Source: Beduinella massiliensis
GTDB lineage: Bacteria; Bacillota; Clostridia; Christensenellales; Aristaeellaceae
Assembly (NCBI RefSeq): GCF_900199405.1
Contig: NZ_LT963430.1
Span: 3,069,605-3,133,604 of the forward strand
Length of the DNA stretch: 64,000 nucleotides
Direction of reading: 5' to 3'
The notes below the pieces were generated by a model. It saw nothing but the letters and a program-made list of their open reading frames with translations. It was not told the origin of the DNA and made no database searches. The position numbers were made by a program, and so were the translations under genes. Positions 41,130 to 48,720 of the stretch are shown piece after piece; the stretch's first letter is position 1; each line of letters begins with the position of its first letter.

Positions 41130-42512
41130 TTATTTGCCGCTCAGGTATTCGTGAATCCCCTTCGCGGCCGCCTTGCCCGCGCCCATGGCGAGGATGACCG
41201 TCGCCGCGCCCGTCACGGCGTCGCCGCCCGCGTAGACGCCCTCCTTGGTGGTCTTTCCGTTTTCCTCGTCCGCGACGATGCAGCGCCACCGATTCGTCTC
41301 CAGCCCCTCCGTCGTCGAGGCGATGAGCGGGTTGGGCGACGTACCCAGCGCCATGATGACCGTGTCTACCTCCATGACGAATTCGCTGCCCTCGATTTCC
41401 ACCGGGCGGCGGCGTCCGGAAGCGTCCGGCTCGCCCAGGCCCATCTTGACGCAGACCATGCCCTTCACCCAGCCGTTTTCGTCCAGCAGGATTTCGCGGG
41501 GATTGGTGAGCAGGTCGAACAGAATGCCCTCTTCCTTGGCGTGATGGACCTCCTCCGCGCGCGCGGGCAGCTCCTTTTCGCTGCGGCGGTACACGATGTG
41601 CGTCTGCGCGCCGAGCCGCAGGGCCGTGCGCGCCGCGTCCATCGCCACGTTGCCGCCGCCTACGACCGCCACGCGCTTGCCCGTGATGATGGGCGTATCG
41701 GTGTCCTCCTCGAACGCCTTCATCAGGTTGGCGCGCGTCAGGTATTCGTTGGCGGAAAACACGCCGCTGCCGTTCTCCCCCGGGATGCCCATGAACTTGG
41801 GCAGGCCCGCGCCGGAGCCGATGAAGACCGCGTCAAAGCCCTCGTCCTCGATGAGCTGGTCGATGGTCACGGAGCGGCCGATGATGACGTTCGTCTCGAT
41901 CTCCACGCCCAGACGGCGGACGTTCTCGACCTCCGCCGCGACGACCTCCGCCTTGGGCAGGCGAAACTCCGGAATGCCGTAGACCAGGACGCCGCCCGCC
42001 TGGTGCAGCGCCTCGAAGATCTTGACCTCGTAGCCCAGCTTGGCGAGGTCGCCTGCGCAGGTGAGCCCCGCCGGGCCCGCGCCGATGACGGCCACGCGCT
42101 TGCCGTTCTTCGCGGCGGGCGCCTCAGGGCGGACGCCCATCCGGCGCGCCGTATCCGCAGCGTAGCGCTCCAGTTTGCCAATGGCGACCGGTTCTCCCTT
42201 GACGCCCAGTATGCACTTGCCCTCGCATTGGGTTTCCTGCGGGCAGACGCGTCCGCAGACGGCGGGGAGCGCGGAATCCCGCGCGAGAACCCGGCTGGCC
42301 CCCTCCGCGTCGCCTTCCTTCAGGCGCGCGATAAAGCCGGGGATATCGATGCCGACCGGGCAGCCGCCGACGCACTGGGGCTTCTTGCAGCCGAGGCAGC
42401 GCTGCGCCTCCGCCACGGCCTCCGCCTCGTCGTAACCGAGACAGACCTCTTCAAAGTTGCGCGCGCGCACCTCGGGCGCCTGTTCGCGCACCGGCACTCT
42501 CGTCTTAGCCAT
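41130..42512 (-). CDS. nfnB: NADH-dependent reduced ferredoxin:NADP+ oxidoreductase subunit B
   Basis: A 460-residue protein with an N-terminal Cys-rich helical domain that holds two [4Fe-4S] clusters (CLGCKKPQCVGGCPVGID and CGRVCPQETQCEGKC), then FAD-binding VIGAGPAGLTCA and NADP-binding VVGGGNVAMDAAR. The same layout is found in the small subunit of glutamate synthase, but its partner here is an NfnA-type protein, not a glutamate synthase large subunit. NfnAB couples reduced ferredoxin and NADH to NADP+ reduction by electron bifurcation. Its start overlaps the nfnA stop by one base. Confidence 0.9.
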   Translation of the reverse strand: MAKTRVPVREQAPEVRARNFEEVCLGYDEAEAVAEAQRCLGCKKPQCVGGCPVGIDIPGFIARLKEGDAEGASRVLARDSALPAVCGRVCPQETQCEGKCILGVKGEPVAIGKLERYAADTARRMGVRPEAPAAKNGKRVAVIGAGPAGLTCAGDLAKLGYEVKIFEALHQAGGVLVYGIPEFRLPKAEVVAAEVENVRRLGVEIETNVIIGRSVTIDQLIEDEGFDAVFIGSGAGLPKFMGIPGENGSGVFSANEYLTRANLMKAFEEDTDTPIITGKRVAVVGGGNVAMDAARTALRLGAQTHIVYRRSEKELPARAEEVHHAKEEGILFDLLTNPREILLDENGWVKGMVCVKMGLGEPDASGRRRPVEIEGSEFVMEVDTVIMALGTSPNPLIASTTEGLETNRWRCIVADEENGKTTKEGVYAGGDAVTGAATVILAMGAGKAAAKGIHEYLSGK

Positions 42513-43402
42513 CAGTCGTCACCTCCGCAATGCCCGCACCCGCCGTGATGCGTCTTTCCTTCGCGCAGCCGCAGCAGCGCGCGTCCTTCCTCCGTCTTGT
42601 ACATCTGCTGGCGCTTCATGGCCTCGTCGTAGTCGACGAGATGCCCGTCAAACTCCGGCCCGTCCACGCAGGCGAACTTCGTCTCGCCGCCCACGCTCAC
42701 GCGGCAGGCGCCGCACATGCCGGTGCCGTCCACCATGATGGGGTTGAGCGACACGACCGTCTTGATGCCGAGCTCACGGGTGAGCTCGGCGCAGAACTTC
42801 ATCATGATCATGGGGCCGATGGCCACGCAAAGGTCGTAGCGCCTGCCCTGATTTTCCACCAGGTCGCGCACCACGTCCGTAACGAGGCCCTTCATGCCCG
42901 CCGAGCCGTCGTTGGTCGCGGCGTATACGTTCCCGGCGACGGATCTCATCTCGTCCATTAAAATGAGAAGATCCTCGCTGCGCCCGCCGACGACCACGTC
43001 CGCGGCGATGCCGCGCTCGCGCAGCCACTTGACCTGCGGATACACCGGGGCCGCGCCCACGCCGCCCGCCACGAAGAGAATGCTCTTCTTTTTCAGGCTC
43101 TCCTCGTCCTCCAGCGTCAACTCGCTCGGGCGCCCGAGCGGGCCCACGACCGTGTCAAAAGCATCGCCCACGCCCATCTCCGCCATGCGCTCCGTGGAAG
43201 CGCCCACGGTCTGAAACACGATGGTGACGAGCCCCTTCTCCCTGTCGTAATCGCAAACGGTCAGCGGAATGCGCTCGCCCTTCGCGTCGATCTTGACGAT
43301 CAAAAATTGCCCCGGCTGACAGTTCTGCGCCACGCGCGGCGCTTCCACATCCATGAGGTAGATCTTGTCCGCCAGCTTTTCGGCCCTGCGAATCGGATAC
43401 AT
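42512..43402 (-). CDS. nfnA: NADH-dependent reduced ferredoxin:NADP+ oxidoreductase subunit A
   Basis: A 296-residue ferredoxin-reductase-like protein. The FAD domain starts MYPIRRAEKLADKIYLMDV and contains PLTVCDYD; FVAGGVGAAPVYPQVKWL is the NAD domain, and near the C-terminus CGACRVSVGGETKFAC and the following residues bind [2Fe-2S]. The C-terminal extension ends in a His/Cys cluster (HHGGCGHCGG). The start at 43402 has GGAGGA 6 bases upstream. It is the first gene of the pair and sits under a clear promoter. Confidence 0.9.
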   Translation of the reverse strand: MYPIRRAEKLADKIYLMDVEAPRVAQNCQPGQFLIVKIDAKGERIPLTVCDYDREKGLVTIVFQTVGASTERMAEMGVGDAFDTVVGPLGRPSELTLEDEESLKKKSILFVAGGVGAAPVYPQVKWLRERGIAADVVVGGRSEDLLILMDEMRSVAGNVYAATNDGSAGMKGLVTDVVRDLVENQGRRYDLCVAIGPMIMMKFCAELTRELGIKTVVSLNPIMVDGTGMCGACRVSVGGETKFACVDGPEFDGHLVDYDEAMKRQQMYKTEEGRALLRLREGKTHHGGCGHCGGDD

Positions 43403-43447
43403 GAAATTCCTCCAATGCAACGGCATCAAAATATAATTGCAGGTTTA

Positions 43448-43476
43448 ATCTTAATGCCTTGCAGGAGAAATGTCAA
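43448..43476 (-). promoter_or_regulatory. Promoter of nfnAB
   Basis: On the minus strand TTGACA (43476-43471), 17 bases, TAAGAT (43453-43448), about 46 bases before the nfnA start. Confidence 0.7.
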
Positions 43477-43497
43477 GCAGACCCCCCTGTCCAATTT

Positions 43498-44676
43498 TTA
43501 TGCGTCTTTGCCCGCACGCGCGCCATAATAGGCCTGACGCAGGATTTCCCGCAGGTCGCGCGCGTCCGCCCTGCGCGGGTTCGACGCGGTGCAGGCGTCC
43601 TCCGCCGCGAGGCGCGCGATGCTGTCCAGCGATTCCGTGAACTTCTTTTCCTCCACGCCCGCCGCCTGAAGGGAGCTGGGCAGGTCGAGCACGTTGCTGT
43701 AAGCCGCCACCGCCTCGCACAGCGAATCCGTCAGCCGCTCGTCCGTGTCGCCCTTGAGCCCCAGGCGGCGCGCAATCTGCGCATAGCGCCCGGCGCAGGC
43801 CCCTTGATTGAAGCGGATGACGTAAGGCAGGTAGATGGCGTTCGCCATGCCGTGCGGGATACCGAACAGCGCGCCCGTCTTGTGCGCAAGGGAATGCGTG
43901 ATGCCCAGCAGCGCGTTGGAGAAGGCGATGCCCGCCAGGCACTGCGCGTAGTGCATCTGCTCCCGCGCGCGCTCGTCCTCCTCTTTATAGGAAGAAAGCA
44001 GGTTGTCCATCACCTTCTCGATGGCCGCGAGCGCCATAGGGTCGGTAAACGCGCTGGCCGCTGTGCTGACGTAGGCCTCGATCGCGTGCGTCAGCGCGTC
44101 CATGCCCGTGCAGGCCACGAGCTCCCGGGGCATCGACATCGCGAGGTCGGGATCGACGATCGCGACGTCCGGCGTCAGGCCGTAATCCGCCAGCGGATAC
44201 TTCACGTGCGTGCTTCCGTCCGTGATGACCGCAAAGGGCGTCACCTCCGTCGCCGTGCCGGAGGTGGAGGCCGCCGCCGCCAGGCGCGCCTTTTTCCGCA
44301 GCGCGGGCAGTTCAAAGGGCTTCTTCGCCTCGTCGAAGCGCAGGTCCGGATGCTCGTAAAAAACCCACATCGCCTTGGCCGCGTCGATGACGGAGCCTCC
44401 CCCGACGGCCACGATCCAATCGGGCTCAAACGCGGCAAGGGCCTTCGCCCCCTTCATCACCGTCTCGACCGAGGGGTCGGGCTCCGCCTCCTCAAATCGC
44501 CGCACCTCCAGCCCGGCCTCTCGAAGCAGCTCCTCCGCCCGCTGCGCAAAGCCGTTTTGCCGCATGGCCCGGTCCGCGACGAGCATCGCCCGCCTGCCGT
44601 CGAGCTCGCGGAGCCGGCCTAGCGCCCCCCGGCCGAAATAAAGATCGCGCGGAATGGTAAAACGCCTGTCTTCCAT
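43498..44676 (-). CDS. Iron-containing alcohol dehydrogenase
   Basis: The 392-residue protein belongs to the Fe-dependent alcohol dehydrogenase family: VGGGSVIDAAK for NAD(P), ASTSGTATEVTPF, the metal-binding GMDALTHAIEAY and HSLAHKTGALFGIPHGMANAI with its histidines. It interconverts an alcohol and an aldehyde, probably as an electron sink in fermentation; close relatives include butanol and 1,3-propanediol dehydrogenases. Start 44676 has AGGAGGGG upstream. It stands alone between nfnA and a divergent secreted-protein gene. Confidence 0.94.
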   Translation of the reverse strand: MEDRRFTIPRDLYFGRGALGRLRELDGRRAMLVADRAMRQNGFAQRAEELLREAGLEVRRFEEAEPDPSVETVMKGAKALAAFEPDWIVAVGGGSVIDAAKAMWVFYEHPDLRFDEAKKPFELPALRKKARLAAAASTSGTATEVTPFAVITDGSTHVKYPLADYGLTPDVAIVDPDLAMSMPRELVACTGMDALTHAIEAYVSTAASAFTDPMALAAIEKVMDNLLSSYKEEDERAREQMHYAQCLAGIAFSNALLGITHSLAHKTGALFGIPHGMANAIYLPYVIRFNQGACAGRYAQIARRLGLKGDTDERLTDSLCEAVAAYSNVLDLPSSLQAAGVEEKKFTESLDSIARLAAEDACTASNPRRADARDLREILRQAYYGARAGKDA

Positions 44677-44825
44677 AAAGATTCCCCTCCTTTTTGAGAT
44701 GGGATTAGTATGACGCGGCGGTTTCTTCCTATTCACCCGCGCGCCGGTGTATAGCGTATCCCATCCCGGGTACAATGACTTGCAAGCACTTTTCGCAATG
44801 CCTATCGACCAAAGGAGGAATCGCC

Positions 44826-45821
44826 ATGCGTCCCGTCCGGCTCCGTCTGCTCCCATGTCTCTTGTTTCTGGCTCTCTCCCTCTCCCCCTTCGCTCAGGCA
44901 GAGGAACCCGCCACCGCGTTCGTGCGTAACCCGAGCGCCACGTCCCGCCTCAACCTGCGCGCCGCTCCCTCGGCGGAGGCCGAAGTGCTGATGCAATACT
45001 ACACCGGCGTTCAGGTCGCGGTCCTCAGCTCCCCCTCGGAGGAATGGGCCGAGGTTCGCGTTGGGGAGGGCGCGGGGGAGATGCACGGCTACATGATGGT
45101 ATCCTTTCTCGCGTTCGACGGGGATGCTTCGGAGACCTCCGCCTTACCCGTCTACGCGCCCGGCACGGCCTGGACGCTGCTGAGCGCGCGAAGCGCCGGC
45201 GCGCCGGCGCTGCTGGAGCTTGAAGCCGAAGATCAGGGCGTCGTGCTGGGCATGTCCAGGGACTGGCTGCACGTGAGCGCGGGGAACGTCTCGGGCTTCG
45301 TCCCGAATCCCAAAGCCCCGCAGGCCGTTTCCTCCCCCTCGCCCACCGCGCTGCCGCAGCTTACAGCCTCCGCGCAGGCCACAGCGCCCACGGTGCTCGT
45401 GCTGCGCGTGGAAACGCCCGTCTACGCAGCCCCCGGCGAGGCCGGTTCGCCGCTCATCGTGCTGCCCGCCTACGCACAGCTGCCGCTCCTGCAAACGACG
45501 GAGCAAGACTACGCGGCCTCCATGACCGGCTCGATCGTCTACGTGTCCCGTTCCGCACGCCCCTGGACGGACGTGGACCTTCGCGTCTACGCGCAGAGCC
45601 TGCGCCTGCCCGTGCGCGCCGTGCGCGAGACGAAGCTGCGCACGGGGCCGGGCGAGGAATGGCCCGCCGTCGAAACGCTGCCCGAGGGCGCGCAGGCGCT
45701 CGCAAACGGGGACGCGCTCCTGGCCGGCCCCCCGGAGGACGGCTGGCGGCCGGTGCGCATCGGGGAGGGCGCGGACTTTCCGCTGATCGCCTATGTAAGC
45801 GAGCAGGACGTAGCGGAATGA
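44826..45821 (+). CDS. Secreted protein with bacterial SH3 domains
   Basis: A 331-residue protein with a signal peptide (about 25 residues, ending PFAQA). An SH3b-type domain follows (SRLNLRAAPSAEAEVLMQYYTG, EWAEVRVGEGAGEMHGYM), then a Pro/Ser/Ala-rich linker (about residues 165-195) and a second SH3-like part near the C-terminus (KLRTGPGEEWPAVETLPEGA). Bacterial SH3 domains usually bind cell-wall peptides, so it may be tethered to peptidoglycan. No catalytic domain is seen. The start at 44826 has AAAGGAGGA upstream. Confidence 0.85.
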   Translation: MRPVRLRLLPCLLFLALSLSPFAQAEEPATAFVRNPSATSRLNLRAAPSAEAEVLMQYYTGVQVAVLSSPSEEWAEVRVGEGAGEMHGYMMVSFLAFDGDASETSALPVYAPGTAWTLLSARSAGAPALLELEAEDQGVVLGMSRDWLHVSAGNVSGFVPNPKAPQAVSSPSPTALPQLTASAQATAPTVLVLRVETPVYAAPGEAGSPLIVLPAYAQLPLLQTTEQDYAASMTGSIVYVSRSARPWTDVDLRVYAQSLRLPVRAVRETKLRTGPGEEWPAVETLPEGAQALANGDALLAGPPEDGWRPVRIGEGADFPLIAYVSEQDVAE

Positions 45822-45971
45822 GCAAAGGACGGCGTTCACAAAGCGGTAAAAAACCAGCTCCGGCGGATGCGCCATCCGTGAACCGCCTCCCGCAAAGCGG
45901 ACAGGCAAATTTTCTCAACTCCCGCTTTTCGCCGTACAATTCTTTCATTTAATGTACGGCAAAAAGGCAAG

Positions 45972-46002
45972 CAAAAAGGAGATGCCGTTTCCGTCATCTC
46001 CT
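45972..46002 (-). terminator. Leftward terminator downstream of tRNA-Lys
   Basis: AGGAGATG (45977-45984) pairs with CATCTCCT (45995-46002); on the minus strand TTTTTGC follows. A further stem GCCGTACA/TGTACGGC lies at 45931-45960. Confidence 0.65.
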
Positions 46003-46035
46003 AAAAGCATAAGATATTTTCCCTTACATAAAACA

Positions 46036-46083
46036 AATCCGAATCCGTCACAACAGTTCAACCTGCCTTGACGAGTTCGGATT
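46036..46083 (-). terminator. Terminator of the tRNA-Lys transcript
   Basis: On the minus strand a 15-bp stem with two mismatches (46069-46083 with 46036-46050) is followed by TTGTTTTATG. It starts 10 bases after the tRNA 3' end. Confidence 0.7.
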
Positions 46084-46092
46084 CTATGCATC

Positions 46093-46168
46093 TGGTGCGC
46101 CATCAGGGACTCGAACCCGGGACACCCTGATTAAGAGTCAGGTGCTCTACCAACTGAGCTAATGGCGC
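46093..46168 (-). tRNA. tRNA-Lys (CTT)
   Basis: The minus strand folds as a full cloverleaf of 76 bases with the CCA encoded: acceptor GCGCCAT/ATGGCGC plus A73, D-arm TAGCTCAGTTGGTAGAGC, anticodon stem CCTGA/TCAGG with loop CTCTTAA, and T-arm GGTTCGAGTCC. Anticodon CTT reads AAG. It has its own promoter and terminator. Confidence 0.97.
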
Positions 46169-46203
46169 ATAACGTGCAAGCACATAGCTTGGCAACGGAT
46201 GAT

Positions 46204-46232
46204 ATTATATATGCTTTCCCTGTCTGTGTCAA
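46204..46232 (-). promoter_or_regulatory. Promoter of tRNA-Lys
   Basis: On the minus strand TTGACA (46232-46227), 17 bases, TATAAT (46209-46204), a perfect consensus. The gene begins about 36 bases downstream. Confidence 0.85.
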
Positions 46233-46322
46233 GCGAAAAAGGCCGTTTTTTGAAATATATTTTGGTTTTCTGGTTTATATCGTATTTATTTCAAAAATAT
46301 TTCGATTTTGTTAAATTCTTCA

Positions 46323-46351
46323 TTGACATCCGAAAACGGATGTCATAAAAT
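46323..46351 (+). promoter_or_regulatory. Promoter with a perfect palindrome in its spacer
   Basis: TTGACA (46323-46328), 17 bases, TAAAAT (46346-46351). The inverted repeat TGACATCCG-AAAA-CGGATGTCA (46324-46345) covers the -35 box and the whole spacer. This position is typical of a repressor operator. No regulator gene of obvious fit is adjacent. Confidence 0.8.
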
Positions 46352-46376
46352 AGTCACAGAGTTATGCAAAGGAGAG

Positions 46377-47702
46377 ATGGACTTGAAGCAGAATATGCTT
46401 TTTTCGCTGCGCCGCGCCTGCGCAGCCGGTGTCTGCACGGCGATGCTTCTGGCGCCCTGCGCCGCATTGGCCAAGGACTATAAAAATTTGAAGCTGGGCA
46501 AGGAAAGCACGGAGGTAGCGGATTTGCAGCAGCGCCTCAAGGATTTGGGGTACTACACGGGCCGCATCTCCGGGCACTACGGAGAACTGACCGAATCTGC
46601 CGTCATCGCCTTTCAAAAGGACAAGGGGCTCGACGCGGACGGCATCGCCGGTCAGTCCACACAGGAGATGCTCTTTGAGGGCAAAACTTCGTCCTCCTCG
46701 TCCTCTTCTTCAACGTCCTCCCCGTCCGCCAGCTCTTCGTCCAGCCTGCTCAAGGAAGGCAGCAAGGGCGACGACGTCCGCCAGCTTCAGACGAAGCTCA
46801 AGGATCTGGGGTACTACAAGGGCAGCGTCACCGGCAATTTCGGCAGCCTCACCGCGCAGGCGGTCATGGACTTTCAACGCAAGAACGGCCTGAGCGCCGA
46901 CGGCGTCGCCGGGAAAAAGACGCTCGCGCTGCTGAATAATTCCTCGTCCGGGTCCGGCGGATCCTCCTCCAGCTCGTCCGAATCGGCCACCCTGCCCACG
47001 TCGGCAGTGCTCAAGATGGGCAGCAAGGGCGATGACGTGCTTTCGCTGCAGAAGAAGCTGAAGGAGCAGGGCTATTACTCCGGCGACCTCACCGGCAACT
47101 TCGGCAGCCTCACCGCCCAGGCGGTCATGAGCTTTCAGCGCAAGAACGGCCTGAGCGCCGACGGCATTGCCGGCAAGAAGACGCTCTCCCTGCTGAACGG
47201 CGCCTCGTCGTCCGGTTCGGGCGGTTCGTCCTCCGGCTCGTCTTCGACCACGAGCCCGAACGCGGGCACGGCCGCCAAGGTGCAGAACGTCAACTGGTAC
47301 ACGATGCGCGGCAAGTACCCGAACGGCACCATCATGACGGTCTACGACTTCTCGACCGGCTACAGCTGGAACCTGTCCGTCATGTCCAAGGACAAGCACT
47401 GCGACACGGAGCCCGTCACCGCCGACGACACGAACAACATGTACAAGGCGTTTCTGGGCCTCAGCAAGTGGACGATCAAGCCCGTGTGGGTGACCTTCCC
47501 GGACGGCAACACCTACATCGCCGCGACTTACACCGTCGCTCACGGCACGCAGCACAACACGCAGAACAACTTCAACGGTCATATCTGCGTGCACTTCCCG
47601 CTCTCCATGTCCGCGGCGGAGGAGATCGGCGACTGGGCCGTCAGCATGCAGAAGGCGATCGTCACCGGCTGGGACAAGACACAGAAGATGGCCGCGCAAT
47701 AA
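46377..47702 (+). CDS. Secreted protein with three peptidoglycan-binding domains and a C-terminal domain
   Basis: The 441-residue protein has a signal peptide ending CAALA, then three PG_binding_1 domains (LGKESTEVADLQQRLKDLGY; GSKGDDVRQLQTKLKDLGY; GSKGDDVLSLQKKLKEQGY) joined by Ser/Gly-rich linkers. The C-terminal 140 residues contain NNFNGHICVHFP, with His and Cys in an arrangement like that of cell-wall-modifying enzymes, but I do not recognise the fold with certainty. It is probably secreted to the wall. The start may be ATG 46377 (2 bases from GGAG) or TTG 46383 (8 bases away, giving MKQNMLFS). Domains 2 and 3 come from a recent internal duplication. Confidence 0.88.
   Translation: MDLKQNMLFSLRRACAAGVCTAMLLAPCAALAKDYKNLKLGKESTEVADLQQRLKDLGYYTGRISGHYGELTESAVIAFQKDKGLDADGIAGQSTQEMLFEGKTSSSSSSSSTSSPSASSSSSLLKEGSKGDDVRQLQTKLKDLGYYKGSVTGNFGSLTAQAVMDFQRKNGLSADGVAGKKTLALLNNSSSGSGGSSSSSSESATLPTSAVLKMGSKGDDVLSLQKKLKEQGYYSGDLTGNFGSLTAQAVMSFQRKNGLSADGIAGKKTLSLLNGASSSGSGGSSSGSSSTTSPNAGTAAKVQNVNWYTMRGKYPNGTIMTVYDFSTGYSWNLSVMSKDKHCDTEPVTADDTNNMYKAFLGLSKWTIKPVWVTFPDGNTYIAATYTVAHGTQHNTQNNFNGHICVHFPLSMSAAEEIGDWAVSMQKAIVTGWDKTQKMAAQ
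46758..47198 (+). repeat. Tandem domain duplication in the peptidoglycan-binding gene
   Basis: About 180 bases at 46758-46937 are repeated with high identity at 47019-47198 (offset 261). They encode the second and third peptidoglycan-binding domains. The Ser-rich linker between them is also repetitive. This is inside the coding sequence and could change copy number by recombination. Confidence 0.8.
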
Positions 47703-47716
47703 ACCACCTTTTATCG

Positions 47717-47753
47717 CGCCGGAGGGTGCGGCACCGCCGCTTCCTCCGGCGCT
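47717..47753 (+). terminator. Terminator of the peptidoglycan-binding protein gene
   Basis: GCGCCGGAGG (47717-47726) pairs with CCTCCGGCGC (47744-47753); TTTCTGC follows. It begins 15 bases after the stop codon. Confidence 0.8.
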
Positions 47754-47761
47754 TTCTGCGC

Positions 47762-47791
47762 TTGACACCGCACGCCCGGCGCGTATATACT
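47762..47791 (+). promoter_or_regulatory. Promoter of the cyclase-family gene
   Basis: TTGACA (47762-47767), 18 bases, TATACT (47786-47791), about 43 bases before the GTG start. Confidence 0.7.
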
Positions 47792-47833
47792 ACAGGTGGA
47801 TACTTCCAAAAGAATCTGTCAGGAGTGATTGAC

Positions 47834-48520
47834 GTGAGCGTATATCAGCTGGGTTCCCTGCGCGTGGTCGATCTGACCAAGACGCTCGATCCGAAGACCG
47901 AGTCCCGCCGCTGCCATATGTACCGCTTCAACACGGGCGGCCCGATTCCGGACTTTCACACCATCATGGATCTCACCAGCCATCTGGGCACGCACGTCGA
48001 GTGCCCGTATCATCACAGCGACGACTGGCACGACGTGCAGCAGCTTCCGCTGACGACGTTCATGGGCCGCTGCGTATACCTCAAGTTCGAGGATCTGGCC
48101 CCCAACGCGCACATTGGCGCCGCCGACCTCGACCGCATCAGCCGCGGCCGGGTGCGTGAGGGCGACATCGTCATCCTCGACTCCAATCACCCCTATCCCC
48201 CGTTTACGCCCGGCACCAATTCGCCGGACGACAAGCGCCTGTTCATCAACAGGGAGAGCGCGGAGTGGTTCAAGAAGATGGGCGTCAAGTGCGTAGGCTT
48301 TGGCGACGGCGTCTCCATCGAGAACTGCTACGAGGATGTCTGCGCGTTCCACGACGTGCTGATGGAGGTCGACTGCGTGTTCCTCGAGGTGCTCAAAAAC
48401 CTGGACGAGCTCACCAGCGACGTCTTCTTCTTCTCCTACGCGCCGCTGCCCATCAAGGGGCTCGATTCCTGCCCCGTGCGCGCCTACGCGATCGAGGGCC
48501 TGCCGGGGTTCACGGAATAA
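47834..48520 (+). CDS. Cyclase-family metal-dependent hydrolase (kynurenine formamidase-like)
   Basis: The 228-residue protein starts with GTG at 47834, with AGGAG 8 bases upstream. The signature SHLGTHVECPYHH is the metal-binding motif HxGTHxDxPxH of the cyclase/kynurenine formamidase family, but the Asp is Glu here. Other family features are VDLTKTLDP near the start and DSNHPYPPFTPGT in the middle. Known members open or close amide or lactam bonds, for example N-formylkynurenine; no kynurenine pathway genes are adjacent. It is monocistronic, with its own promoter and terminator. Confidence 0.85.
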   Translation: MSVYQLGSLRVVDLTKTLDPKTESRRCHMYRFNTGGPIPDFHTIMDLTSHLGTHVECPYHHSDDWHDVQQLPLTTFMGRCVYLKFEDLAPNAHIGAADLDRISRGRVREGDIVILDSNHPYPPFTPGTNSPDDKRLFINRESAEWFKKMGVKCVGFGDGVSIENCYEDVCAFHDVLMEVDCVFLEVLKNLDELTSDVFFFSYAPLPIKGLDSCPVRAYAIEGLPGFTE

Positions 48521-48537
48521 TGCATCCACATTGATAC

Positions 48538-48565
48538 GCCCGCCGCGAACGCTTACGCGGCGGGC
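48538..48565 (+). terminator. Terminator of the cyclase-family gene
   Basis: GCCCGCCGCG (48538-48547) pairs with CGCGGCGGGC (48556-48565), followed by ATTTTTGTCATTTTC. Confidence 0.85.
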
Positions 48566-48720
48566 ATTTTTGTCATTTTCAGGATGTCATCATGCCCCGC
48601 CAGGGGCAAATCGGCCCCAATTAGAAATATATTTCGCATCATTCATTTTATTGTTCGTCTTTTCAGCGAAGGTCATCTATGATACAATAAGAGCATTACG
48701 GTTATAAGGAGTCATTCATT

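Noticed and set aside
41130-42512. Glutamate synthase small subunit
   Set aside because: The sequence is similar, but the partner overlapping it is an NfnA-type flavoprotein and no glutamate synthase large subunit is present, so NfnB is the better call.
44677-44825. Pair of divergent promoters between the alcohol dehydrogenase and SH3 genes
   Set aside because: TTGTAC-N16-TATACA on the minus strand and TACAAT on the plus strand overlap each other, and no good -35 fits the plus one, so I did not list them.
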